64,000 nucleotides of DNA, taken from positions 372,001-436,000 of the forward strand of contig NZ_LT635469.1 of NCBI RefSeq assembly GCF_900120295.1, written 5' to 3'. A program made the position numbers and the translations under genes. The notes under the pieces are model-generated. The model saw only the letters and a list, made by a program, of their open reading frames with translations. It did not search any database and had not been told where the DNA came from. Below are positions 1 to 7,922 of the stretch, piece by piece. Origin of the DNA: Blautia sp. Marseille-P3201T. Lineage in GTDB: Bacteria; Bacillota; Clostridia; Lachnospirales; Lachnospiraceae. The stretch's first letter is position 1. Each line of letters begins with the position of its first letter.

Positions 1-1244
1 TTTCGAATAGTTTTGATGAAGAAAAATATATTAATGCACGAATGCGGAGGGACTATTTGATTGCATCTACAGACACTTTAAATCCGAGTGTTGGATATAT
101 TAGATCTTCGGCGGCATTGAACGAGGAGGTCATGGAACAAGTAGAGAAAAATTCTATAGTCCAAAATGGTACTAGATTATATAAAAATACAGTAGATAAT
201 TCTGACATAAGTTTTGAATGGGGCAATGAAGGAATTGAAATAAAAGAATATATGCCCAATGTAGAAGTTGATGGCGTAATTACAAATGAAGCAATAACAA
301 ATTATGGACAGGTAACATTGTCAAAGGATGAAAAAGCATTATGTAATGTGTGTGGTATTTCTGAGAATTTTGTTGATAAAATGGAAATTTTAGATGGGGA
401 AAGCAATATTGCCACCATTAAAGAAAAGCTAAAAAGTGGGAACTATATTTTGGCTGCTGTTTCTAAAAATACAAAGGGTGGTTATAGTAGTCAGGCATTA
501 GAGAATTTACCAGATATTGGTGAAATAGTGACGATTTATAAGAATGGAAAACCACTGAAGAAAGCAGAAGTGCTATCACAAATTTTGGTAGTGGATTCAG
601 AACAGATATCAGGAGATAGTTTAACTGGTGATAATACTATTTTAGGACCTTGGTTTTATTTAGGAGAAGATTTATTTAAAGAATTGTATGGAGAAGGCAA
701 TTTAGTGAATTATTCTTTTGACGCAGATGAGAAAGATGCGCCTGCTGTACGAAGAATGTTGAACCAGATTTCACAAGAATTTTCAGATGTTGGATTTGAA
801 ACTACAGAGCAAAGGCACTCTGAAATCGAAAATTATAAAGCACTGGTCAGAATACTGTGTGTTTTAATCGGAGGAATTTTAGGTGTGATTGGAATTGTAA
901 ATCTTGTGAATATTATTTTTACAAATCTAATTGTGCGAAACCGAGAATTAGCAACATTTAGAAGCATAGGTGCAACAAAGAAACAGTTGCGTGAACTGAT
1001 TATAAGGGAGAGTATAGGATATGTTTTCTATGCTGCAGTTGGTGGCTTTATACTTGCAACACTAATCGGCATGACAGCAGTTAGGGGGATTTGTTCTTCT
1101 GTTTGGCTTTTTACTTTTCAATTTACATTACTTCCAGCAGCTATTGTCATAGTGTTGTACTTAATAATAGCTGTTATTGCTTCTGAGGCAGGGATTTATT
1201 TTTGGGAAAAAGGAAGTATTACAGAACGCCTCAGAAATTTGTAG
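1..1244 (+). CDS. FtsX-type ABC permease, C-terminal part (starts before window)
   Basis: The reading frame is open from the first bases, so this is the C-terminal half of a larger permease. The visible part aligns end to end with residues from about 450 onward of the permease at 2550-5141, with closely similar wording. It has a long extracytoplasmic region (about residues 1-255 of the visible part) and then an FtsX-like block with three membrane segments near 270-300, 330-360 and 365-385. The motif NRELATFRSIGATKKQLREL is typical of MacB/BceB permeases. Three Cys-rich peptide genes follow directly. By family, it should be the membrane partner of a BceA-like ATPase encoded before the window. 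I infer a role in sensing, exporting or giving immunity to the adjacent peptides. It differs most from its paralogue in the middle of the extracellular region. Confidence 0.85.
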   Translation, partial: SNSFDEEKYINARMRRDYLIASTDTLNPSVGYIRSSAALNEEVMEQVEKNSIVQNGTRLYKNTVDNSDISFEWGNEGIEIKEYMPNVEVDGVITNEAITNYGQVTLSKDEKALCNVCGISENFVDKMEILDGESNIATIKEKLKSGNYILAAVSKNTKGGYSSQALENLPDIGEIVTIYKNGKPLKKAEVLSQILVVDSEQISGDSLTGDNTILGPWFYLGEDLFKELYGEGNLVNYSFDADEKDAPAVRRMLNQISQEFSDVGFETTEQRHSEIENYKALVRILCVLIGGILGVIGIVNLVNIIFTNLIVRNRELATFRSIGATKKQLRELIIRESIGYVFYAAVGGFILATLIGMTAVRGICSSVWLFTFQFTLLPAAIVIVLYLIIAVIASEAGIYFWEKGSITERLRNL

Positions 1245-1257
1245 ATAGGATGATTTA

Positions 1258-1273
1258 CAGCATAAAAATGCTG
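1258..1273 (+). promoter_or_regulatory. Small hairpin before peptide array 1
   Basis: CAGCAT-AAAA-ATGCTG forms a 6-bp stem between the permease stop and the first peptide start. The same hairpin recurs at 5155-5170 before array 2 with a wobble pair, and the flanking sequence is also conserved. It may stabilise or tune the downstream peptide message. There is no U-tract, so it is not an intrinsic terminator. Confidence 0.4.
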
Positions 1274-1309
1274 ATAAACCAGAAATATAAGTGAAAGGAG
1301 GCGGATAAT

Positions 1310-1444
1310 ATGTTAGAACTTGAAAAGAGAATGCAGGAAGAGCCTTTTGATGTAGAGGTTCAGTATTGTGATCCAGATGATTGTGCTCATGATTGTTTAA
1401 CAGCACCTGGACACTGTAACACACATTTTACTTCAATGTTATAA
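1310..1444 (+). CDS. Cys-rich RiPP precursor peptide, class A, array 1
   Basis: A 44-aa peptide starting at ATG behind a strong GGAGG site. It has a charged N-terminal segment (MLELEKRMQEEP) and then the shared core FDVEVQYCDPDDC. Cysteines are at 20, 25, 29 and 36, giving C-x4-C-x3-C-x6-C. Seven related peptides occur in this window, always just downstream of an FtsX-type permease and near two radical SAM/SPASM enzymes, so it is most likely a ribosomally made, modified peptide. It has no signal peptide, as expected for a cytoplasmically modified precursor. The x6 spacing and non-aromatic C-terminus mark it as the first-in-array class (A). I do not recognise a named family with certainty; Clostridial Cys-rich rSAM peptide families are the nearest concept. 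Confidence 0.85.
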   Translation: MLELEKRMQEEPFDVEVQYCDPDDCAHDCLTAPGHCNTHFTSML

Positions 1445-1458
1445 GGAGGAACGTAACC

Positions 1459-1596
1459 ATGAAAGAATTAGAAAAGAAAATTCAGGAATTAGGATTCGAC
1501 GTAGAAACCCAGTATTGCGATCCGAGTGATTGCTATCATGACTGCTACGGTGAAGGCGTTAACAATTGTGATGCACATTTTACAGAAATTTGGTAA
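1459..1596 (+). CDS. Cys-rich RiPP precursor peptide, class B, array 1
   Basis: A 45-aa peptide, ATG behind AAGGAGG, 14 nt after the previous stop. Core FDVETQYCDPSDCYHDC with cysteines at 20, 25, 29 and 37 (C-x4-C-x3-C-x7-C), and a C-terminus ending in Ile-Trp. It differs from the first peptide in the array by the longer last loop and the aromatic end, which defines class B. Tandem placement with tight spacing implies co-transcription with the permease. Probable substrate of the radical SAM enzymes at 5852-6886 and 9468-10673, by inference from gene context. Confidence 0.85.
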   Translation: MKELEKKIQELGFDVETQYCDPSDCYHDCYGEGVNNCDAHFTEIW

Positions 1597-1613
1597 GACT
1601 GGAGGAACACTAT

Positions 1614-1751
1614 ATGGAAAAAATGGAGAAAAAAATCCAGGAAGTTGCATTTGATGTCGAAGTTCAGTATTGTGATCCAAGTGATTGTTATCACGATTGC
1701 AAACATGAAGGTGTCAATAACTGTGATGCCGATATGACAACAATCTGGTAA
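1614..1751 (+). CDS. Cys-rich RiPP precursor peptide, class B, array 1
   Basis: A 45-aa peptide, ATG behind GGAGG. Starts MEKMEKKIQEVAFDVEV and carries the QYCDPSDCYHDC core; cysteines at 20, 25, 29 and 37; ends Ile-Trp. Very close to the preceding peptide and to the one at 5432-5569, so the array has grown by duplication. It is the last gene before a terminator hairpin at 1773-1805. Confidence 0.85.
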   Translation: MEKMEKKIQEVAFDVEVQYCDPSDCYHDCKHEGVNNCDADMTTIW

Positions 1752-1772
1752 AAATTGACAAATTACAGAAAG

Positions 1773-1805
1773 TGGTTCTTGTTTTTAATGCAAGAACCAT
1801 TTTCT
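1773..1805 (+). terminator. Intrinsic terminator after peptide array 1
   Basis: TGGTTCTTG and CAAGAACCA form a perfect 9-bp stem with a 9-nt loop, followed by TTTTCT. It separates array 1 from the promoter of the next transporter module. Confidence 0.75.
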
Positions 1806-1834
1806 AATTTTAGGATTAGATTTATTTTATGCCT

Positions 1835-1866
1835 GTAATAATTCAGTAAGGATTGTAGATTATATT
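1835..1866 (+). promoter_or_regulatory. OmpR-type direct-repeat operator and promoter, site 1
   Basis: GTAATAATT at 1835-1843 and GTAAGGATT at 1846-1854 are direct repeats exactly 11 bp apart, followed by a TATATT -10 box at 1861-1866. The -35 position is overlapped by the repeats, which fits activation by an OmpR/PhoB-type dimer. The same arrangement, with the same 15-bp distance from the second repeat to the -10 box, occurs at 5794-5825. The likely ligand is the receiver-less winged-helix protein at 16329-16658 (inference). Confidence 0.6.
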
Positions 1867-1890
1867 AAAATAAAACATGAGGTGAGAAAC

Positions 1891-2553
1891 ATGGAATTGG
1901 TTAAAACATCAGATTTGAAAAAGTATTATCGTACCGGAGAGATTTGTGTGAAGGCATTGGATCAGGTCAATCTTTCTGTTGAAGAAGGCGAGTTTATTGC
2001 TGTTGTTGGGCCGTCAGGCTGCGGTAAGACAACATTACTGAATATGCTGGGCGGATTGGATAATCCGACAGAGGGAACGGTTCTGATACATGGAAAAGAT
2101 ATAACAAAAATGAAATCGGAAGAACTGACGGTGTATCGAAGAAAACATATCGGATTTGTATTTCAGAATTATAATCTTCTTCAAACACTGAATGTAAAAA
2201 GCAATATATTGTTACCACTTTATTTAGGGAACAGTAAAATTGATGAAGCATATTTTGAAGAGATTGTAGAAATTCTGGGTATTAAAAATAAGTTGAAAAA
2301 TTTACCGAACACCTTATCGGGCGGACAGCAGCAGAGAGTTGCCATTGCCAGGGCAATGATCACGAAGCCGGATATTGTCTTGGCAGATGAGCCGACAGGA
2401 AATCTGGACAGTGAATCCAGCGAAGAAGTGCTTAGACTGCTCAGGGAGTCAGGAGAGCGTTACAATCAGACGATTATTATGATAACCCATAGTAAAGAAA
2501 TTGCAGAAACAGCATCAAGGATTATAAGAATGAGAGATGGTAAAATCGTATGA
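1891..2553 (+). CDS. ABC transporter ATPase, LolD/BceA type (module 2)
   Basis: A 220-aa ATPase. Walker A GPSGCGKTT (near residue 38), Q-loop FQNYNLLQ, signature LSGGQQQRVAIARA and Walker B IVLADEPTGNLD are all intact. The ATG at 1891 was chosen because GAGGTGAG lies just upstream; an in-frame GTG at 1882 is also possible. It overlaps the permease start by 4 nt (ATGA), so the two are translationally coupled. The family drives FtsX/MacB-type permeases acting on peptides, lipoproteins or antimicrobials. Here it forms a complete module with the permease and the three peptides at 5206-5714. Confidence 0.93.
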   Translation: MELVKTSDLKKYYRTGEICVKALDQVNLSVEEGEFIAVVGPSGCGKTTLLNMLGGLDNPTEGTVLIHGKDITKMKSEELTVYRRKHIGFVFQNYNLLQTLNVKSNILLPLYLGNSKIDEAYFEEIVEILGIKNKLKNLPNTLSGGQQQRVAIARAMITKPDIVLADEPTGNLDSESSEEVLRLLRESGERYNQTIIMITHSKEIAETASRIIRMRDGKIV

Positions 2554-5141
2554 GTAATGAAAAGAAAATAATCAAAGAAATGGTTCAGGGAAATTTGAAA
2601 GTACATAGGAAAAGAAATCTTCTTCTTGTATTGGCAATTACCTTAACGACCATTTTATTCACATCCGTATTGGAAATTGGATTTGGCGGTATGCAATCCA
2701 TTCAGGAAACACAGCTAAAATTATCTGGAGCAAAATGGGATGCGGAATTACGATATTTGAATACTGATCAGTTTCATGAAGTAAATAATTCTAATTTATT
2801 TGAAACAGTTGGTTGTAGAATTCCTATTTCTTTTGTGAATGGAACGAAAAAACATTCAATTGAAATAGATTACTTTGATTCAAAAGGAATGGATTTATAT
2901 TATCTTGATTTAGAAGAAGGAAAGCAACCAAAGGCAGCAAATGAAATTGTTGTGTCTGATAAAGCATTGGAAGAATTAGGAACACAGGCGAAAATAGGAG
3001 CTGAAATTCCGGTATCCTTTACTCTGCGTGACAAAGATTATACGTTTAATATGAAACTATCAGGCTGGTATAAAACTAATAAGAATACAAGTTATTTGAT
3101 AGTTTCAGAAGAATTTTTGAATCAAAATTCAGATTTGCTACAAGTTTCTTATCAACAAGATGGAGAAACTGCTGGAACTTATTTTGCCAGTGTTTGCATG
3201 AAAAATAAAACCAATGTTGAACAATATCTTGAAGAATATGTTAAGGATCTAGGGGGACAGTCAGAGGATGCTCGGGGAAAAGATTTCATAAAAATATCAA
3301 TAAATCCTATCAGTAATGCTGGAGAGAGCAACAGTGGGATTATTCTTTCCATTATTCTTTTCGGATGTTTGTTTGTGCTATGTGGATATCTTTTAATTTA
3401 TAATATTTTTGATATAGGTGTGATGCAGGATATTCAAGAATTTGGAATGATGAAAACGATTGGAATGACCGGCAAACAGATTAAGAGATTAATGAGAAAA
3501 CAGATGCTTTTTCTATCTTGTATTGGTATTACGATTGGTTTGTTGATTGGATATGGGTTAGGGGGACTGCTGTTACCTATTGTTTTGAAAAATTGGGAAT
3601 ATAGTGAAGAAGAGCTTACAGTTGTCCAGTCTGTACACCCGGCTATCTTTGTTTTAACAGTCGTTTTTGTATTGATTACAGTATTTTTGAGTATGAGAAG
3701 ACCTTCCCGAAAGGCAGCCAAGTATTCTGCAATTGAAACAGCAAAATACACAGAGATAAAGAAAAAAACTGCTGAAAAGGATGTTCGTTCTATTGGAAAT
3801 ATAGCAAGGAACAATTTGCAAAGGAATAAAAAAAGAACAGTTTTAGTATTTACTTCCCTTATACTAAGTGTTATATTTGTGAACTCTTTATGGACTATTT
3901 CAAATAGTTTTGATGAAGAAAAGTATGTTAATGCTAAGATGCGTAGAGATTATTTAGTTGCATCTAAAGATGCATTAAACCCAGGCGTAGGATATGTCAA
4001 ATCTTCTGCAGCACTGAATGAAGAAGCTATACAGAAATTAGAAGATAATTCTATGGTTCAAAATGGAACAAAATTATATAAGAATACGGTAGATAATGCT
4101 GATATAAGTTTTGAATGGGGAAGTGAAGGTATTGATATACAACAATACAGTCCCAATATAGAAGTTGACGGAGTAGTTACAAATGAAGCAACAACTAATT
4201 ATGGTCCAATAACATTGGCAAAAGATGAGAGAGCATTGTGTAATGTATGTGGAATTTCTGAGAACTTTATTGACAAAATGGAAATATGGGATGGTGAAAA
4301 AGATCGTGCCACAATAAAAGAAAAATTAAAAAGTGGGAATTATGCTCTTGTAGCTTCTATGAAAAATGATAATGGAGTTCCAAATGAGAATCTTTTTAAC
4401 AATTCGCCTGCCTTAGGGGAAGATATAGAGATATATAAAGCGGGAAAATTGATTAAAAAAGTAAAAGTGCTGGCTAGGATTGTTGTTATCAGGTCTGAAA
4501 GAGTAGTAGGTGGACACGCAACTGGAGGAGGTACTATTTTAGGTCCGTGGTTTTATTTAGGAGAAGATTTGTTTAAAGAATTATATGGAGAGGGTAATTT
4601 GGTAAATTATTCTTTTGATGCAGATGAGAAAGATGCTATTGCTGTGAAGAGAATATTGAGTCAGATCTCACAAGAATTTCCTGATGTAGGATTTGAAACA
4701 ACAGAGCAAAGGCGTGCAGAAATCGAAAACTATAAAATGTTAGTTCGTATTTTATGTGTGTTAATAGGAGGAGTTTTAGGTGTAATTGGAGTTGTAAATC
4801 TTATAAATATTATTTTTACAAATCTAATCGTGAGAAATAGGGAATTAGCAACATTTAGAAGTATAGGTGCCACCAGGAAACAGCTTCGTGAATTGATTAT
4901 GAGAGAAAGTGTGGGATATGTTTTTTATGCCGCAATCGGTGGCTTTATATTTGCTGCATTTATCAGTATTACTGTAGTCAAGGCAATATGTTTTTCCAAC
5001 TGGTTTTTAGCTTTTAGATTTACATTACTTCCAGCAATTACCGTAATAATACTATATTTGATAATATCTATTATAGCTTCTGAAGTAGGAATTTATCTTT
5101 GGGAGAAAAAAAGTATTACAGACCGTCTTAGGAATCTGTAG
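2550..5141 (+). CDS. ABC permease with two FtsX domains (module 2)
   Basis: An 863-aa membrane protein. A first membrane segment lies near residues 22-45, then an extracytoplasmic domain, then a first FtsX block at about 265-395. A further segment follows near 428-450, a second extracytoplasmic domain at about 455-745, and a last FtsX block at about 750-863. The segment EFGMMKTIGMTGKQIKRLM is a typical FtsX cytoplasmic motif. The C-terminal 400 residues closely match the partial permease at the window start. The divergence is mostly in the second extracellular domain, as expected if it contacts the cognate peptides. It probably works with the ATPase at 1891-2553 in peptide sensing, immunity or release; the substrate is inferred from gene order only. 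Confidence 0.9.
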   Translation: MSNEKKIIKEMVQGNLKVHRKRNLLLVLAITLTTILFTSVLEIGFGGMQSIQETQLKLSGAKWDAELRYLNTDQFHEVNNSNLFETVGCRIPISFVNGTKKHSIEIDYFDSKGMDLYYLDLEEGKQPKAANEIVVSDKALEELGTQAKIGAEIPVSFTLRDKDYTFNMKLSGWYKTNKNTSYLIVSEEFLNQNSDLLQVSYQQDGETAGTYFASVCMKNKTNVEQYLEEYVKDLGGQSEDARGKDFIKISINPISNAGESNSGIILSIILFGCLFVLCGYLLIYNIFDIGVMQDIQEFGMMKTIGMTGKQIKRLMRKQMLFLSCIGITIGLLIGYGLGGLLLPIVLKNWEYSEEELTVVQSVHPAIFVLTVVFVLITVFLSMRRPSRKAAKYSAIETAKYTEIKKKTAEKDVRSIGNIARNNLQRNKKRTVLVFTSLILSVIFVNSLWTISNSFDEEKYVNAKMRRDYLVASKDALNPGVGYVKSSAALNEEAIQKLEDNSMVQNGTKLYKNTVDNADISFEWGSEGIDIQQYSPNIEVDGVVTNEATTNYGPITLAKDERALCNVCGISENFIDKMEIWDGEKDRATIKEKLKSGNYALVASMKNDNGVPNENLFNNSPALGEDIEIYKAGKLIKKVKVLARIVVIRSERVVGGHATGGGTILGPWFYLGEDLFKELYGEGNLVNYSFDADEKDAIAVKRILSQISQEFPDVGFETTEQRRAEIENYKMLVRILCVLIGGVLGVIGVVNLINIIFTNLIVRNRELATFRSIGATRKQLRELIMRESVGYVFYAAIGGFIFAAFISITVVKAICFSNWFLAFRFTLLPAITVIILYLIISIIASEVGIYLWEKKSITDRLRNL

Positions 5142-5154
5142 ATGAGGTGATTTA

Positions 5155-5170
5155 CAGCATAAAAGTGCTG
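5155..5170 (+). promoter_or_regulatory. Small hairpin before peptide array 2
   Basis: CAGCAT-AAAA-GTGCTG repeats the hairpin at 1258-1273. The outer pairs are kept and one pair becomes T-G, so pairing survives a base change. Confidence 0.4.
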
Positions 5171-5205
5171 ATAAACCAAAATATAAATGAAGGGAGGCGG
5201 AGAAT

Positions 5206-5340
5206 ATGTTAGAGCTTGAAAAGAAAATGCAGGAAGAGTTATTTGATGTAGAAGTTCAATACTGCAATCCAGATGACTGCGATTATGATTGCTTAATGAC
5301 TGAAAACCACTGTAATACACATTGGACATCATTAAGGTAG
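5206..5340 (+). CDS. Cys-rich RiPP precursor peptide, class A, array 2
   Basis: A 44-aa peptide behind GGGAGG. N-terminus MLELEKKMQEEL, core FDVEVQYCNPDDC with Asn replacing the usual Asp after the first Cys. Cysteines at 20, 25, 29 and 36 (x6 last loop). It is the clear partner of the class A peptide at 1310-1444 and again comes first after the permease. Confidence 0.85.
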   Translation: MLELEKKMQEELFDVEVQYCNPDDCDYDCLMTENHCNTHWTSLR

Positions 5341-5431
5341 AAGAAGGTTTTATGAATGCACTAAAAAGAAAACATATAAAACTGTATTCTATGATTTATG
5401 CAGCAATAGTAGATTAGAGGAGGAATGCTAT

Positions 5432-5569
5432 ATGGAAAAAATGGACAAAAAAATCCAGGAAGTCACCTTTGATGTAGAAGTTCAGTATTGTGATCCGAGT
5501 GATTGCTATCATGATTGTACTCATGAAGGAGTAGATAACTGCGATGCACATTTTACAAAGATATGGTAA
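5432..5569 (+). CDS. Cys-rich RiPP precursor peptide, class B, array 2
   Basis: A 45-aa peptide behind GAGGAGG. Core FDVEVQYCDPSDCYHDC, cysteines at 20, 25, 29 and 37, C-terminus Ile-Trp. The 91-nt gap to the previous peptide holds only a doubtful 21-codon frame. Nearly the same as the peptide at 1614-1751. Confidence 0.85.
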   Translation: MEKMDKKIQEVTFDVEVQYCDPSDCYHDCTHEGVDNCDAHFTKIW

Positions 5570-5585
5570 GATGGAGGAACACGAT

Positions 5586-5714
5586 ATGGAAAAAAGAATT
5601 CAGGAAGCTACGTTTGACGCAGAAGTCCAGTATTGTGATCCAGATGACTGTTATTACGACTGTAAGCTGAATGTTCCCAACTATTGTAATGAGGTGGTAA
5701 CATTATATTGGTAG
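5586..5714 (+). CDS. Cys-rich RiPP precursor peptide, class B variant, array 2
   Basis: A 42-aa peptide behind GGAGG with a shortened N-terminus (MEKRIQEATFDAEV). Cysteines at 17, 22, 26 and 34, keeping C-x4-C-x3-C-x7-C, with DDCYYDC in the core and a Tyr-Trp end. The divergent tail (KLNVPNY then NEVVTLYW) suggests diversification of the part after the third Cys. Confidence 0.83.
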   Translation: MEKRIQEATFDAEVQYCDPDDCYYDCKLNVPNYCNEVVTLYW

Positions 5715-5737
5715 AAATACCAAGAAAATTTAATGCC

Positions 5738-5770
5738 TGTCCCTGTAGGTCTTCCTGCAGGGACACTTTT
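5738..5770 (+). terminator. Strong intrinsic terminator after array 2
   Basis: TGTCCCTGTAGG and CCTGCAGGGACA form a 12-bp stem (one G-T pair) with a TCTT loop, followed by a short T-run. It ends the module 2 transcript just before the maturation operon. Confidence 0.85.
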
Positions 5771-5793
5771 GTATTTATACATATTTTCCTGGT

Positions 5794-5825
5794 GTAATAA
5801 TTTGGTAAGATTTTGTAAGTATACT
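5794..5825 (+). promoter_or_regulatory. OmpR-type direct-repeat operator and promoter, site 2
   Basis: GTAATAATT (5794-5802) and GTAAGATTT (5805-5813) are 11 bp apart, with a TATACT -10 box at 5820-5825. Spacing of repeats and -10 box is identical to site 1 at 1835-1866. It would drive the maturation operon beginning with the radical SAM gene at 5852. Confidence 0.6.
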
Positions 5826-5851
5826 AATTCCATAAGAAAGGGGGAAACCGT

Positions 5852-6886
5852 ATGAATATTACATTCTGGGTAACCGAAAAATGCAATTTAGCTTGTAAAT
5901 ACTGCTATGTACATAAGCAGCCCAAAACAATGACATTGGAAACAGCAGAACAGACAATCAAATATTTTACCGATAAATTTGATGAAACTGTTGCAGCAGG
6001 AAAACGGATTAATGTGGCTTTACATGGTGGTGAGCCATTACTGAATTTTGATGTTATTCGGTATATTGTAGAAACCTTAAAAGAGCGGTATGATGGTCAT
6101 ATCATTTTTACAATGACAACAAATGGAACAGTGTTTGAAAAGGATATTTATGATTTTATAAAGGGTAAGGTACAGATTTCTGTAAGCATTGATGGAAACA
6201 GGACAACAAATGATACAAACCGTATTTATCCAAATGGTGAGTCTTCCTTTGATAAAGTAATGGAAACCTTAAAATTTTTAAAAGAACAGGGTGAATATAT
6301 CCGGGTCAGAATGACTGTCAATAAGGAAACTCTTCCGGCTATGGCTGAAAATTATATTTATCTGGATCAGATGGATATGGGAGTAGTAACTTTTGCATTA
6401 GATGCCGGAGCTGCATGGAACCAACAAGATATGCAGATATATTATGAAAACTACGAAAAAATCATGGATTACATGATAGAAAAAGATAAAAAAGCAGCGC
6501 AGTATTTATTGTTTAATATTAAAGAGGCAACCTTCAGAAGACGTACTGGCTGTGACGGTGGAACAAATACATTCCATATATCTGCGGATGGTGGAATTTA
6601 CCCATGCGCATTAGCTGCTGATAAAGTGGATTATTGGCTGGGAGATGTTTGGAAAGGATTGCAACCGGAAAAACTAGAGGCTCTCCATAAGATTAACGAA
6701 ATTCCAGTGACAGGGTGCGGAGATTGTACATTTAAACAGAATTGTTCCAGCCAGGTATGTAAACTGATTAATAAAGCATATACCGGAGATTACTATACTG
6801 TTTCTGCTTTCCAGTGCAATGAAAGAGATATTGTTTATCGGATTTATAAAAAGTACAAATATATATTGGAGGGATTCCATGTATAG
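5852..6886 (+). CDS. Radical SAM/SPASM peptide maturase
   Basis: A 344-aa enzyme. The radical SAM cluster motif C-x3-C-x2-C is at C11, C15 and C18 (CNLACKYCY), very near the N-terminus, so there is no N-terminal peptide-binding domain. The GGEPLLN motif follows. The C-terminal third carries a SPASM-like Cys set (GCDGG, YPCAL, GCGDC, NCSSQVC, FQC) expected to hold auxiliary Fe-S clusters. By family, such enzymes install thioether, C-C or related crosslinks on RiPP precursors. Its place between the peptide arrays and a protease/exporter makes the Cys-rich peptides the likely substrate. It starts the maturation operon behind a direct-repeat promoter and overlaps the protease start by 8 nt. Confidence 0.9.
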   Translation: MNITFWVTEKCNLACKYCYVHKQPKTMTLETAEQTIKYFTDKFDETVAAGKRINVALHGGEPLLNFDVIRYIVETLKERYDGHIIFTMTTNGTVFEKDIYDFIKGKVQISVSIDGNRTTNDTNRIYPNGESSFDKVMETLKFLKEQGEYIRVRMTVNKETLPAMAENYIYLDQMDMGVVTFALDAGAAWNQQDMQIYYENYEKIMDYMIEKDKKAAQYLLFNIKEATFRRRTGCDGGTNTFHISADGGIYPCALAADKVDYWLGDVWKGLQPEKLEALHKINEIPVTGCGDCTFKQNCSSQVCKLINKAYTGDYYTVSAFQCNERDIVYRIYKKYKYILEGFHV

Positions 6887-7922
6887 TCCCAAAGTGGTAG
6901 TTGTAGACTCCGGTGTAGATACACAAAATCAGGAAATCATGGAGCATGTAATTCAGGGATTTTCTTTTCAAAAGAGTGCAGAAGAAGATGAAGTTATTGA
7001 AGAGGAAAATTTTGATGATGTTTTTGGTCATGGAACCAACTGCATTGATTGTATCTTACAATTTGCAGAGCAGGCACAATTTTATCCTATAAAGATTGTA
7101 AATGAATTAGGAAAAACGACCAGTTCGTTACTGCTTGCTGCGCTGGAAAAGTGCAGGGAACTACCGGTAGATCTTATTTGTTTAAGTCTTTCCGTAACAC
7201 AAATGCTTGATCCTGCTATGGAAAAGGAATTGAGGGATATTTGTAATGACCTGGAAAAACAGGGAAAGATTATCTGTGCTTCGGAATGTAATAATGCAAA
7301 GGATACCATACCGGCAATTTATAAAAGTGTGATTGGCGTGGGAGAATTATTACCAGATGCAAAGAAAAAAGTTCTTGTAGACAGGGCGGCAAGCGTTCAG
7401 GTTCTGGCGGATATTTCACCGATATTTGTTGCAGGAAAATCTGGACGATATAATTTTTTTAAGGGGACTTCAAAGGGAAATGCTTATGTGGCAGGTCTTC
7501 TGGCCAGAGCTATGCAAACAGCACCGAATATAAAAAGCATACAGGAGGCATTAAACATACTGGAAAAGACAGATGATCCTTTAGAAGAAATTGATTTAGA
7601 GTGTGTAGGAAAGCTCCAGACTGATGAAGTGGGACAGATGATTTTGGAAAAAGTACATAGGAGATTGTTAGAGTTTGGCTGCACATCTTCCCTTGACGAA
7701 ATCAGCAGGTATCCATTTCTTTCCCAAATTACAGGAGTGAATTTCTTTAATTTTTACGATTTTATCAGCGGGATATATAGGGAATTAAAAATTACGAAGT
7801 TGGATTATCATACCATAAAAGTAGGTGATGTTTGTACCCTGTATAATCTGGTTGAACATTTGAGAAGGAATGTGTGTTATGAAGAAAAAGAATGTTGTTT
7901 TGGAGCAGATACGAAAGTATAA
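6879..7922 (+). CDS. Subtilisin-like (S8) protease, cytoplasmic
   Basis: A 347-aa protein. The start at 6879 is supported by GGAGGG just upstream and lies inside the end of the radical SAM gene. The catalytic triad is visible: Asp10 in VVVDSGVD, His51 in FGHGTNC and Ser198 in GTSKGNAYVAG. There is no signal peptide or propeptide, and the mature-type domain begins at once, so it should act in the cytoplasm. The last 90 residues are an additional C-terminal region of unknown role. In this context it is the best candidate to remove the leader of the modified peptides before export. It overlaps the next gene by 44 nt. Confidence 0.88.
   Translation: MYSPKVVVVDSGVDTQNQEIMEHVIQGFSFQKSAEEDEVIEEENFDDVFGHGTNCIDCILQFAEQAQFYPIKIVNELGKTTSSLLLAALEKCRELPVDLICLSLSVTQMLDPAMEKELRDICNDLEKQGKIICASECNNAKDTIPAIYKSVIGVGELLPDAKKKVLVDRAASVQVLADISPIFVAGKSGRYNFFKGTSKGNAYVAGLLARAMQTAPNIKSIQEALNILEKTDDPLEEIDLECVGKLQTDEVGQMILEKVHRRLLEFGCTSSLDEISRYPFLSQITGVNFFNFYDFISGIYRELKITKLDYHTIKVGDVCTLYNLVEHLRRNVCYEEKECCFGADTKV

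Noticed and set aside
5352-5417. A 21-codon frame between two peptides of array 2
   Set aside because: It has no Cys core and no clear ribosome site, and no counterpart in the other arrays. More likely spacer.
1310-5714. Arrays considered as CRISPR or simple tandem repeats
   Set aside because: The repeats are coding, of slightly different length, each with its own ribosome site and stop; no spacer structure.
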